This document shows positions 26,018 through 33,285 of a stretch of DNA of 42,196 nucleotides, one piece after another; the stretch's first letter is position 1, and the number at the start of each line of letters is the position of its first letter. Source of the DNA: an uncultured beta proteobacterium (GTDB lineage Bacteria > Pseudomonadota > Gammaproteobacteria > Burkholderiales > Burkholderiaceae_C); NCBI GenBank assembly GCA_903853895.1, contig CAINUX010000003.1, positions 1 through 42,196 of the forward strand. The letters run 5' to 3'. Both the position numbers and the translations under genes were made by a program. Below the pieces are notes generated by a model that was not told where the DNA came from, did no database searches, and was given only the letters and a program-made list of their open reading frames with translations.

Positions 26018-27297
26018 GGGAAGAGCTGGTGTTCAATGATGTAGTACATAGCACCCCCGAAATAGCCCATCAAGGCCAGGCCGCTGATCTTGCGCATGTA
26101 CCAGATGAAGTCAATTTTTTCCAGCCCCATGGCTGCCACACCTGCCGCCGAGCCGATGATCAGGATGGAGCCGCCGGTGCCAGCGCAATAGGCAATGAAT
26201 TCCCACAGGAAGCTGTCTGGGGGATATTGCTGCAGGTTGTACATGCCCATGGAGGCGGCCACCAGCGGCACGTTGTCCACCACGGCACTGACCAGTCCGA
26301 TGATGATCACAATTGTGTCCTGGCGGCCCACCGTTATGTCCAGCCACTGCGCGATGCCCGAGAGGACGTGGGTGTGCTCCAGCACTGCCACCGACAGCAG
26401 GATGCCGATGAAGAATACGACCGAACTCATGTCGATGCGCGTGAGCGCCCGCACCAGTGTCAGCCGCTGCTTGCGCAGGTCCACTTCCTTTTTGTGCAGC
26501 AGGTCACCCACCAGCCAGATCAGGCCCAGGCCAAACAGGATTCCCATGAAAGGGGGCAGATGCGTCACCGTTTTGAACACGGGCACCATCACGAGCACGC
26601 CCAGGCCCAGAAAGAACATGAGGTTGCGCTCAAAAGCAGAGGTCTCAAACGGAATCTGGTCCATGCTGCGGCGGGGTGCGATGACCGGTCGGTCACCCAA
26701 TACCCGGCTGGTCACGGCCAGCGGCACCAGCAGGTTGATCATCGACGGCACGAACAGCCCCTTCATGATCTCGATGGCCGTGATCTGCCCGCCGATCCAG
26801 AGCATGGTGGTGGTGACGTCACCAATGGGTGTCCAGGCGCCGCCCGCATTGGCCGCAATGACGATGATGCCAGCGAAGAACAGACGGTCTTCACGCTGCT
26901 CCAGCAGTTTTTTCATCAGCGAAACCATGACGATGGTGGTGGTCAGGTTGTCCAGAATGGAGCTGAGAAAGAACGATACAAAACCCACCATCCACATCAG
27001 CGAAGACAGCTTGGTGGTCTTGATGCGCGAGGTGATCACCTCAAAGCCGTTGTGCGCATCGACCACCTCGACGATGGTCATGGCCCCCATCAAGAAGAAG
27101 ACGATTTGGGCGGTCCCCATCAGGGACGAACCCAGTTGTGCATCCAGTATCCCCGGGTCAACCCCGCCCAGCGCATACACCGTCCACAGCAGGCCCGCAC
27201 CCATCAGCGCGGTGGCGGACTTGTTGACCTTGAGCGGATGTTCCAGCGCGATAGCCGCGTAGACGAGCACAAAGATGATGATGAGTACAGTTTGCAT
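26014..27297 (-). CDS. nhaD: Na+/H+ antiporter NhaD, copy 2
   Basis: At 427 residues it has exactly the length of copy 1 at 20837 and is very similar along its whole length, with ILDNLTTTIVMVSL and AVVDNVPLVAASMGMY intact. The two copies differ mainly near residues 35-55 (ALGGVDPGILDAQLG here) and around 200-220, where this one has RSMDQIPFETSAFE. The ATG at 27297 follows the stop of the upstream membrane-protein gene by eight bases; a longer frame to 27330 would overlap that gene. Its stop overlaps the kinase start. The context (crcB, membrane protein, nhaD, kinase) differs from copy 1, which sits in a TRAP unit, so the two are probably regulated differently. Confidence 0.9.
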   Translation of the reverse strand: MQTVLIIIFVLVYAAIALEHPLKVNKSATALMGAGLLWTVYALGGVDPGILDAQLGSSLMGTAQIVFFLMGAMTIVEVVDAHNGFEVITSRIKTTKLSSLMWMVGFVSFFLSSILDNLTTTIVMVSLMKKLLEQREDRLFFAGIIVIAANAGGAWTPIGDVTTTMLWIGGQITAIEIMKGLFVPSMINLLVPLAVTSRVLGDRPVIAPRRSMDQIPFETSAFERNLMFFLGLGVLVMVPVFKTVTHLPPFMGILFGLGLIWLVGDLLHKKEVDLRKQRLTLVRALTRIDMSSVVFFIGILLSVAVLEHTHVLSGIAQWLDITVGRQDTIVIIIGLVSAVVDNVPLVAASMGMYNLQQYPPDSFLWEFIAYCAGTGGSILIIGSAAGVAAMGLEKIDFIWYMRKISGLALMGYFGGAMYYIIEHQLFP

Positions 27298-27305
27298 AGC
27301 GTTGT

Positions 27306-27830
27306 TCAATCCGCAGCGCCGCGTAGCCACTGCAGCAGGTCGCGCGTTCGGTTACGCACAGCGCGCACACTGGCTGCCGTGGCGCGCCAGACAGGGGAGT
27401 CCTTCACCTGGGCGATGAGCGCATCTTTCCACGGTTTCCAACGGCCGTACAGTGTGGCAAACCATGGCATCTGCATCAGCGCGGGTTGGGTTAGCGTGAA
27501 TAGACGTGCCACCGCGGCTGTGCCCAGCATCTTGGCTGCCAGCACTACAGCCAGGCCCAACACCGCGTGGCCGCGGCTGATCCAGTACAGCGCCAGCAGC
27601 TTGACCGGCAGCAGCAGCAGCGCCGGTACAAAGAAGACCACCAGCGCGCCATAGGGCGGCAGACGGGCAATGAAGGCCTCTATGCGCGCCCACAGCGGGA
27701 GCCGAGCCAGATAGCCCAGCAGGCGGGCCAGCGGCTCCCAGCCCCACTCCTCAAAAATCAGCACCAGCGCCAGCACTGGCCCGACGGTGACGTTAAACAG
27801 GGTGGAGAGCAGGCGCTTTAGAAAGGACAT
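27306..27830 (-). CDS. Hypothetical membrane protein
   Basis: I do not recognise a named family. The 174 residues include three likely membrane segments: VGPVLALVLIFEEWGW (about 15-30), YGALVVFFVPALLLLPVKLLALYWI (about 60-84) and an alanine-rich helix (about 88-108). Arginine- and tryptophan-rich stretches lie in the C-terminal third (GRWKPWKDALI, SVRAVRNRTRDLLQWL). The start codon follows a dispersed repeat copy and lacks a visible Shine-Dalgarno. It is between crcB and nhaD copy 2 on the same strand with small gaps, so it is probably part of an ion-related transcript. Confidence 0.78.
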   Translation of the reverse strand: MSFLKRLLSTLFNVTVGPVLALVLIFEEWGWEPLARLLGYLARLPLWARIEAFIARLPPYGALVVFFVPALLLLPVKLLALYWISRGHAVLGLAVVLAAKMLGTAAVARLFTLTQPALMQMPWFATLYGRWKPWKDALIAQVKDSPVWRATAASVRAVRNRTRDLLQWLRGAAD

Positions 27831-27834
27831 GTAA

Positions 27835-27893
27835 GAAACACCGCGCTAGCCCTCGTGCAATGGTCTCTAGTAGCTATTGAAAAGATAGCATAT
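27835..27893 (+). repeat. Dispersed ~60-bp repeat, copy 4
   Basis: It contains CCGCGCTAGCCCTCG, then TAGTAGCTATTG and ends GATAGCATATG. It fills the gap between crcB and the next minus-strand gene. On the minus strand its end encodes the last six codons and the TAG stop of crcB (His-Met-Leu-Ser-Phe-Gln-stop), and its other end lies directly before the next ATG. Confidence 0.78.
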
Positions 27894-28254
27894 GCTGCGC
27901 GGTCCAGATGCCCGCCACCGTCAACAGCAGCGAGCCCACCAGATGCAAGCCGGCGGTGCCAAGGGCCAGCGCATAACGTTGGTGCATCAGCAGGTTGACG
28001 ACTTCGGCGCTGAAACTGGAGAACGTCGTCAGTGCGCCCAGAAAGCCGGTAACCAGGGCCAGGCGCCACACCGGGTCCAGCTGCGGCAGGGCCTGGAACA
28101 CGGCCACGCAGATACCGATCAGGTAGCCGCCCATCAGGTTGGCGGCCAGCGTGCCCCAGGGAATGACGCCACCCGGGCTGAGCCACAGGCCCAGACCCCA
28201 GCGCGCCAGGGCTCCGGCGCTGGCGCCCAGACAGATTGCGATGACAGGCCACAT
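27874..28254 (-). CDS. crcB: Fluoride efflux channel CrcB/Fluc
   Basis: The 126-residue protein has four membrane helices and the Fluc signature GALTTFSSFSAEV, plus GASAGALARW near the N-terminus and GTLAANLMGGYLIG in helix 2. Fluc dimers export fluoride. The final residues (HMLSFQ) are encoded by a dispersed repeat copy and are not part of the family core, so the repeat seems to have replaced the original 3' end. No fluoride riboswitch could be recognised upstream. It diverges from the LysR gene across 113 bases and leads the run crcB - membrane protein - nhaD - kinase. Confidence 0.9.
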   Translation of the reverse strand: MWPVIAICLGASAGALARWGLGLWLSPGGVIPWGTLAANLMGGYLIGICVAVFQALPQLDPVWRLALVTGFLGALTTFSSFSAEVVNLLMHQRYALALGTAGLHLVGSLLLTVAGIWTAQHMLSFQ

Positions 28255-28367
28255 GACGCTAGTTTCCCACTTATTTTGTATTGCCCGATGACGTTGCCCG
28301 GCAGCGGTGGCATCCTACCCTCTCGGGGCTTGCGGCGATGTTGCCTGGCGTGTGATCATAATTAACC

Positions 28368-29300
28368 ATGAACCTGCGTTTTGTAGAAGCCTTTTACTGG
28401 GTCGCGTCGCTCAAGAGCATTTCGCGTGCGGCCGACAAACTGTTTCTGACCCAGTCAGCCATGTCGAGTCGCATTTCCACGCTGGAGGACGAGTTGGGGG
28501 TGTTGCTGCTGGATCGACGCGACAAGCAGTTCAAACTCACGGTGGCCGGTGCGCGATTTTTGGTGTACGCCCACAAGTTGCTGGAATTGCAGCGCGAGGT
28601 CAAGGCCGAGATGGGCTCCGGCACCCCCATGGCCGTGGCTATGCGCATCGGGGCGATTGAATCGGTGCTGCATTCGTGGCTGATTCCCTGGCTGGAGAAG
28701 TTGCGCCTGGACCAGCCCGGGCTGGAGCTGGAGCTGACAGTGGAAACCACGCCCGTGCTGATGGACCAGATTCAGCGCGGCACCCTGGATCTGGTGTTCG
28801 CCGTGTTGCCGGCGTCCGCTGACGGGGTCCGCAACCATGCGCTACCGACCATGGAGATGGCGTTTGTGGGCAATCCCACACGGCACACCAAAAGAAAATA
28901 CCGGCTCGATGAGCTGGCTGAAATGGAACTGCTGACCTTTCAGAAGGGATCTCAGCCCCACGTCACCTTGTTGGACCTCTTTCGCCAGCACCGCATGGAG
29001 CCCAAAAAGGTGCACGCCATTTCCTCTATTTCCGCCATGGTGCAACTGGTGCAGGGCGGCTTTGGTGTGGCCTTGCTGCCGCGCATCGCGGTGCAGCGCC
29101 TGACCGGTTTTGCCGATCTCAAGTTGCTGAATTGTGATGTGCAGTTGAAGTCCTTGCCCATCCACGCCAGCTACCGCACCAGCCCCACCTCTTCCATGGT
29201 GGAAACGGTTGTGGAGTCGGCAGTGGAGTTTGCCGGTCGCGCCACAGGCACCAAAACGGGTCGTCCCAAAGCGGCCGATCGTGTCAAGAAAGGTGCGTAG
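28368..29300 (+). CDS. LysR-family transcriptional regulator
   Basis: The 310-residue protein has the LysR N-terminal winged helix-turn-helix (FVEAFYWVASLKSISRAAD, then LFLTQSAMSSRISTLEDELG) and an effector-binding domain from about 90 to 290. The last 20 residues (TGRPKAADRVKKGA) form a basic tail beyond the usual domain. LysR proteins bind T-N11-A palindromes and respond to a small ligand. Such a palindrome lies 14 bases after its stop and before the next gene. It precedes the D-glutamate-cyclase-like, TRAP and 5-oxoprolinase genes on the same strand, so it very likely controls them. Confidence 0.9.
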   Translation: MNLRFVEAFYWVASLKSISRAADKLFLTQSAMSSRISTLEDELGVLLLDRRDKQFKLTVAGARFLVYAHKLLELQREVKAEMGSGTPMAVAMRIGAIESVLHSWLIPWLEKLRLDQPGLELELTVETTPVLMDQIQRGTLDLVFAVLPASADGVRNHALPTMEMAFVGNPTRHTKRKYRLDELAEMELLTFQKGSQPHVTLLDLFRQHRMEPKKVHAISSISAMVQLVQGGFGVALLPRIAVQRLTGFADLKLLNCDVQLKSLPIHASYRTSPTSSMVETVVESAVEFAGRATGTKTGRPKAADRVKKGA

Positions 29301-29312
29301 GGGTAAATACTG

Positions 29313-29333
29313 AGCATCGAAAAAATCGATGCT
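29313..29333. promoter_or_regulatory. Perfect palindrome, candidate LysR operator
   Basis: AGCATCGA and TCGATGCT are perfect inverted repeats separated by five A residues. The central part reads T-CGAAAAAATCG-A, an exact T-N11-A LysR-type box. It lies between the LysR stop and the first structural gene (29408), a fitting place for an activator site. The same structure could be a weak intergenic hairpin, but it lacks a T run. Confidence 0.55.
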
Positions 29334-29407
29334 GCAAGCGAAAAATTATGAATTTGCGCAAGCCCATTTGAACTTCCACAATCCGCACATCGTCATCCAT
29401 TTGACTT

Positions 29408-30250
29408 ATGCATCGGGAATTTCAAGTGAGCTCTTTGTCGCAATCCATCGCATCAGTTTTTAGTCCCGAAGACAGCCGTAGTGCACAGCAGGTGCGCAAG
29501 CAGATTCGCCAGGGCGTCTGGCACTCCCACACCAGCGGCCTGGCCAGCGACCATGTCCAGGGGAACGTGGTCATTCTTCCCGAGGCGTTGGCCGGTGATT
29601 TTTTGCGCTACTGCCAGCGCAACCCCAAACCCTGCCCCGTGCTGGCAGTATCGGAGCCCGGCCAGCCCCAGTTGCCCAGCCTGGGCGAGGACATTGACAT
29701 TCGCTCCGACCTGCCACGCTACCGGGTGTGGCGCGACGGCGCGGTGGTCGATGAACCGACCGACATTTCGACGCTGTGGCAGGGCGACCTGGTGACGTTT
29801 GTGCTGGGTTGCTCATTCTCGTTTGAGCAGGCCCTGCTGGAAGCGGGTCTGCCCTTGCGCCACATCGCACAGGGCAAGAACGTGGCCATGTACCGCACGT
29901 CGATTGAAACCCAGGCGGCAGGTGTGTTCCGCGGTCCAATGGTCGTGTCCATGCGTCCGATGAAGGCGTCGGCTGCCATTCGGGCGATTCAAGTCACATC
30001 ACGCTTTCCCAATGTGCACGGTGCGCCGGTGCATTTGGGTGATCCCTCCCTGATCGGCATCAGCGATCTGAGCGCGCCGGACTATGGTGACGCAGTCGAT
30101 ATCATGGCTGATGAAATCCCGGTGTTCTGGGCCTGCGGCGTCACGCCACAATCGGCCCTGGTCCAGGCTCGCCCCGCGTTCTGCATTACCCACGCACCGG
30201 GGGCCATGCTGATCACCGACCTGCTGAACCAACAACTCGCTTCTTTCTGA
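29408..30250 (+). CDS. D-glutamate cyclase family protein (DUF1445, putative hydro-lyase)
   Basis: The 280-residue cytoplasmic protein matches the DUF1445/YcsI family: [19 protein letters not shown] near the start, [17 protein letters not shown] in the middle, [14 protein letters not shown] and GPMVVSMRP, and the C-terminal [13 protein letters not shown]. Members have been called putative hydro-lyases, and the family is grouped with mammalian D-glutamate cyclase, which turns D-glutamate into 5-oxo-D-proline. The 5-oxoprolinase gene downstream supports that assignment. The start is uncertain: ATG at 29408 has no clear site, while GTG at 29426 has GGGA upstream. Substrate is not proven by sequence. 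Confidence 0.83.
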   Translation: MHREFQVSSLSQSIASVFSPEDSRSAQQVRKQIRQGVWHSHTSGLASDHVQGNVVILPEALAGDFLRYCQRNPKPCPVLAVSEPGQPQLPSLGEDIDIRSDLPRYRVWRDGAVVDEPTDISTLWQGDLVTFVLGCSFSFEQALLEAGLPLRHIAQGKNVAMYRTSIETQAAGVFRGPMVVSMRPMKASAAIRAIQVTSRFPNVHGAPVHLGDPSLIGISDLSAPDYGDAVDIMADEIPVFWACGVTPQSALVQARPAFCITHAPGAMLITDLLNQQLASF

Positions 30251-30298
30251 ACGACCCACTTTCCCTGCCCACTCTCCAACCACCCACCAAGGACTGAC

Positions 30299-31267
30299 AT
30301 GAAGAAACTCGCCCTGATTCTGAGCTGCACCGCAACGCTGACCGCACCGCTGGCCTTTGCACAGACCAAGTGGGATCTGCCCACGGGTTATGCCACCAAC
30401 ACCTTCCAGACCGAAAACGTGCAACAGTTCGCCGACGACGTGGCCAAGGCCACCGGCGGCAAGCTCAAGATCACCGTGCATGCCGGGGCCTCGCTGTACA
30501 AAATGCCCGAAATCAAACGCGCGGTGCAATCCGGTCAAACGCAAGCCGGTGAGTTTATTTTGTCGGCCTATGCCAACGAGAATCCGCTGTTCGGCGTCGA
30601 TTCCATCCCCTTCCTTGCCACCAGTTACGACGCTGCGCAAAAGTTGTACACGGTTGCTAAACCCGCTACTGAAAAGCTCCTGGCCGACCAGGGCATGAAG
30701 CTGCTGTTCTCGGTGCCATGGCCTGGGCAGTCGCTGTATTCCGTCAAACCCATGAAAACCATGGACGACTTCAAGGGCACCAAAATGCGCGCCTACAACC
30801 CCTACACCACCAAGATTGCGCAGATGGTGAAAGCGCAGCCGGTGACGATTCAGTTGGCGGAGCTGGGGCAGGCCCTGGCAACGGGTGCCGTCGACAACTT
30901 CCTGACCTCCAGCGCCAGCGGGGTGGACAGCAAGCTGTTTGAGCAAACCAAGTATTTCTACATCGTCAACGGCTGGTTGCCCCGCAACGCCACGGTAGTG
31001 AACAAAAAGGCCTTTGACGCGCTGGATAAGGCCACACAAGACGCCGTGGTCGCTGCCGGTAAGGCTGCTGAAGCGCGTGGCTGGGCGGCCAGCCGCGCCA
31101 AAGACGCGGGCTACATCGCCGAGCTTGCCAAACAGGGCATGACCACTGGCCAGCCGAGCAACGAGATCCGTGATGGACTCGCCAGGATTGGCGACACCAT
31201 GGTGCGAGAGTGGCTTGCATCAGCAGGCCCCGACGGCGTTGCCATCATTGAAGCCTACAAGAAATAG
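30299..31267 (+). CDS. TRAP transporter substrate-binding protein (DctP)
   Basis: The 322-residue protein has a Sec signal peptide (MKKLALILSCTATLTAPLAFAQ) and a DctP receptor body: GGKLKITVHAGASLYKMPEIKRAVQSGQTQ, FKGTKMRAYNPYT and ALATGAVDNFLTSS. It belongs to a different receptor subgroup from the one at 19180. It binds the substrate in the periplasm and hands it to the DctQ/DctM genes that follow. The ATG has AAGGA five bases before it. Given its neighbours the ligand may be 5-oxoproline, D-glutamate or a related cyclic amide, but this is only inferred. Confidence 0.88.
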   Translation: MKKLALILSCTATLTAPLAFAQTKWDLPTGYATNTFQTENVQQFADDVAKATGGKLKITVHAGASLYKMPEIKRAVQSGQTQAGEFILSAYANENPLFGVDSIPFLATSYDAAQKLYTVAKPATEKLLADQGMKLLFSVPWPGQSLYSVKPMKTMDDFKGTKMRAYNPYTTKIAQMVKAQPVTIQLAELGQALATGAVDNFLTSSASGVDSKLFEQTKYFYIVNGWLPRNATVVNKKAFDALDKATQDAVVAAGKAAEARGWAASRAKDAGYIAELAKQGMTTGQPSNEIRDGLARIGDTMVREWLASAGPDGVAIIEAYKK

Positions 31268-31313
31268 TAACGGTGCGCCCGGTAGTTGTGTTTTTGCGCG
31301 CAAGGAGCCAGTG

Positions 31314-31826
31314 ATGAATGCAATGGTCAAGAGTTTTTATAGGTTCCTGCTGTTCCTCTCGGGGCTGGCTATGGTGGCGACGTTTGGCATTATTTTGCTG
31401 GGGGTGGCGGCCCGGCAATTCCTGTGGGACATACCGGGGCTGGATGCGTATGCCGGTTACGCCATTGCCGCCACCCTGTTCCTGGCCTTGCCGGCATCGC
31501 TGCGCCATGGGGACCATATCCGCGTCACCATGGTTTTACAAAAACTGCCCCCTCGTTTGCTCAACATTTTTGAGTACTGGTGCCTGGCAGCAGCCTCGGC
31601 GCTGACTACGTTTTTTGCCTTTTACGCCGGCCGTCTGGTGTGGCAGTCATACACCTACCACGACATGTCTGCTGGAGCCGACGCGACGCCCTTGTGGATT
31701 CCGCAAGTGCTGATGCTGCTGGGTTGTATAGGGCTTGCCGTGGCGTTCATCGATGCCTTGGTCAGCCGCATCCAGGGTCGTCCCTTCTTCGAAGAGATAG
31801 ACGGCGAATCCGCCCGTGCCGAGTAA
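31314..31826 (+). CDS. TRAP transporter small permease (DctQ)
   Basis: The 170-residue protein has four hydrophobic helices and the DctQ pattern: LGVAARQFLWDIPGLDAYAGYAIAATLFLALPASLRHGDHIRV, with the conserved H-x-D-H-I-R-V turn, and late helix LWIPQVLMLLGCIGLAVAFIDAL. The ATG at 31314 has AAGGAG seven bases upstream. It lies 46 bases after the receptor gene and 29 bases before dctM, so the three are one transcript. Confidence 0.88.
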   Translation: MNAMVKSFYRFLLFLSGLAMVATFGIILLGVAARQFLWDIPGLDAYAGYAIAATLFLALPASLRHGDHIRVTMVLQKLPPRLLNIFEYWCLAAASALTTFFAFYAGRLVWQSYTYHDMSAGADATPLWIPQVLMLLGCIGLAVAFIDALVSRIQGRPFFEEIDGESARAE

Positions 31827-31855
31827 ACGCAGCGCCACCACTTAGCGAGAACACC

Positions 31856-33151
31856 ATGGATATCTTGATTGCCGGGGCATTGATCGTGATGCTCTTTATT
31901 GTGCTGGGCTCCGGCCTGTGGATTGGCCTGTCGCTATTGGGCGTGGCGGTGATTGCCATGGAGCTGTTCACCCAGCGCCCGGTGGGCGACGCGATGCTGC
32001 TGACCATTTGGGGTTCCACCTCCAGCTGGACGCTGACCGCATTGCCCCTGTTTTTGTGGATGGGCGAAATCCTGTTTCGCAGCAAGTTGTCGGAAGGCTT
32101 GTTCAAAGGCCTGGCGCCGTGGGTGAACTGGTTGCCCGGTCGCCTGCTGCATGTAAACGTGATTGGCAGCACCATCTTTGCGGCGGTGTCAGGCTCATCC
32201 GCCGCGACCTGCGCCACCATTGGCAAAATTTCACTGCCCGAGCTGAAGAAGCGCGGTTACCCGGAAGACATCTCGATTGGTACGTTGGCCGGGGCCAGCA
32301 CGCTGGGTCTGCTGATTCCGCCGTCCATCATCATGATTGTCTATGGCGTGGCGGCCAATGTGTCGATTGCCAAGCTGTTCATCGCAGGGGTGATTCCTGG
32401 CCTGGTGCTGGCCAGCCTGTTCAGTGGCTACATCATCGTCTGGGCATTGTTCAACAAAGAGAAAATTCCCCCGGCCGATGCGGCCATGACCTTTGTGCAA
32501 AAAATCTATGAAGGCCGCAACCTGATTCCCGTGGTGTCGTTGATTGCCTTGGTGTTGGGGTCCATTTACTCCGGTATTGCGACCGCGACCGAGGCTGCAG
32601 CCCTGGGTGTGGGTGGCTCACTGCTGCTGTCAGGCATCGAACGCACGCTCACCTGGTCCGCGTTCAAGAGCGGTCTGTATGCCGCGTGCCGGGTGTACTG
32701 CATGATTGGTTTGATTTTGGCGGGTGCCGCCTTCCTGACCCTGGCCATGGGCTTTATCGGCCTGCCACGGCACCTGGCTGAGTTCATTGGCGGGCTCAAC
32801 CTGTCGCCCCTGATGCTGATCGTGATGCTGATCGGCTTCTTCATCGTGCTGGGCTGCTTTCTGGACGGCATTTCCATGGTGGTCTTAACCATGTCGGTGC
32901 TGCTGCCCACGGTGGAAAAAGCCGGGTTTGATCTGATCTGGTTCGGCATCTTCATCGTGCTGGTGGTAGAGATGGCGCAGATCACCCCTCCGGTGGGCTT
33001 CAACCTGTTTGTGTTGCAGGGCTTGACCAAAAAGCAGCTGATGTACCTGGCCCGGGTAGCGTTCCCGTTCTTTCTGGTGATGGTGGCGATGGTGTTCCTG
33101 ACCTACTTCATACCGGACATGGTGCTGTGGATGCCGCGCAATATGGGATAG
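31856..33151 (+). CDS. TRAP transporter large permease (DctM)
   Basis: The 431-residue protein is of standard DctM length, unlike the 599-residue one at 22144. Visible signatures are LTALPLFLWMGEILFRSKLSEGLF, GSTIFAAVSGSSAATCATIG, TLAGASTLGLLIPPSIIMIVYG and MAQITPPVGFNLFVLQG. It transports the substrate with sodium. The frame extends upstream to 31580, overlapping dctQ, but the ATG at 31856 gives the normal family N-terminus (MDILIAGALIVMLF). A 134-base gap with two hairpins separates it from the 5-oxoprolinase gene. Confidence 0.9.
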   Translation: MDILIAGALIVMLFIVLGSGLWIGLSLLGVAVIAMELFTQRPVGDAMLLTIWGSTSSWTLTALPLFLWMGEILFRSKLSEGLFKGLAPWVNWLPGRLLHVNVIGSTIFAAVSGSSAATCATIGKISLPELKKRGYPEDISIGTLAGASTLGLLIPPSIIMIVYGVAANVSIAKLFIAGVIPGLVLASLFSGYIIVWALFNKEKIPPADAAMTFVQKIYEGRNLIPVVSLIALVLGSIYSGIATATEAAALGVGGSLLLSGIERTLTWSAFKSGLYAACRVYCMIGLILAGAAFLTLAMGFIGLPRHLAEFIGGLNLSPLMLIVMLIGFFIVLGCFLDGISMVVLTMSVLLPTVEKAGFDLIWFGIFIVLVVEMAQITPPVGFNLFVLQGLTKKQLMYLARVAFPFFLVMVAMVFLTYFIPDMVLWMPRNMG

Positions 33152-33209
33152 CCCCGGCGCCGCGCTGGCGCCTTGGCTGGCCAACCACGCCCAAGAGTTT
33201 TTTCATGAA

Positions 33210-33242
33210 GTTGCCGCTGACCGCTGCGCAGTGCGCGGCAAC
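33210..33242 (+). other. Hairpin between dctM and the 5-oxoprolinase gene
   Basis: A perfect 8-bp stem GTTGCCGC/GCGGCAAC (33210-33217 with 33235-33242) with a 17-base loop is followed by GGTTTTA. A smaller GGCGCC repeat pair lies at about 33155-33171, just after the dctM stop. The first could weaken transcription into the oxoprolinase gene or set the mRNA ratio between transporter and enzyme. The T run is short, so a full terminator is doubtful. Confidence 0.45.
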
Positions 33243-33285
33243 GGTTTTACACGCCCAAACTTTGACGAAAAAGTGAACCGACACC

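Noticed and set aside
28255..28367. Fluoride riboswitch before crcB
   Set aside because: The region has ATG- and GATG-like bits, but I could not match the conserved pseudoknot and loop pattern of the fluoride aptamer.
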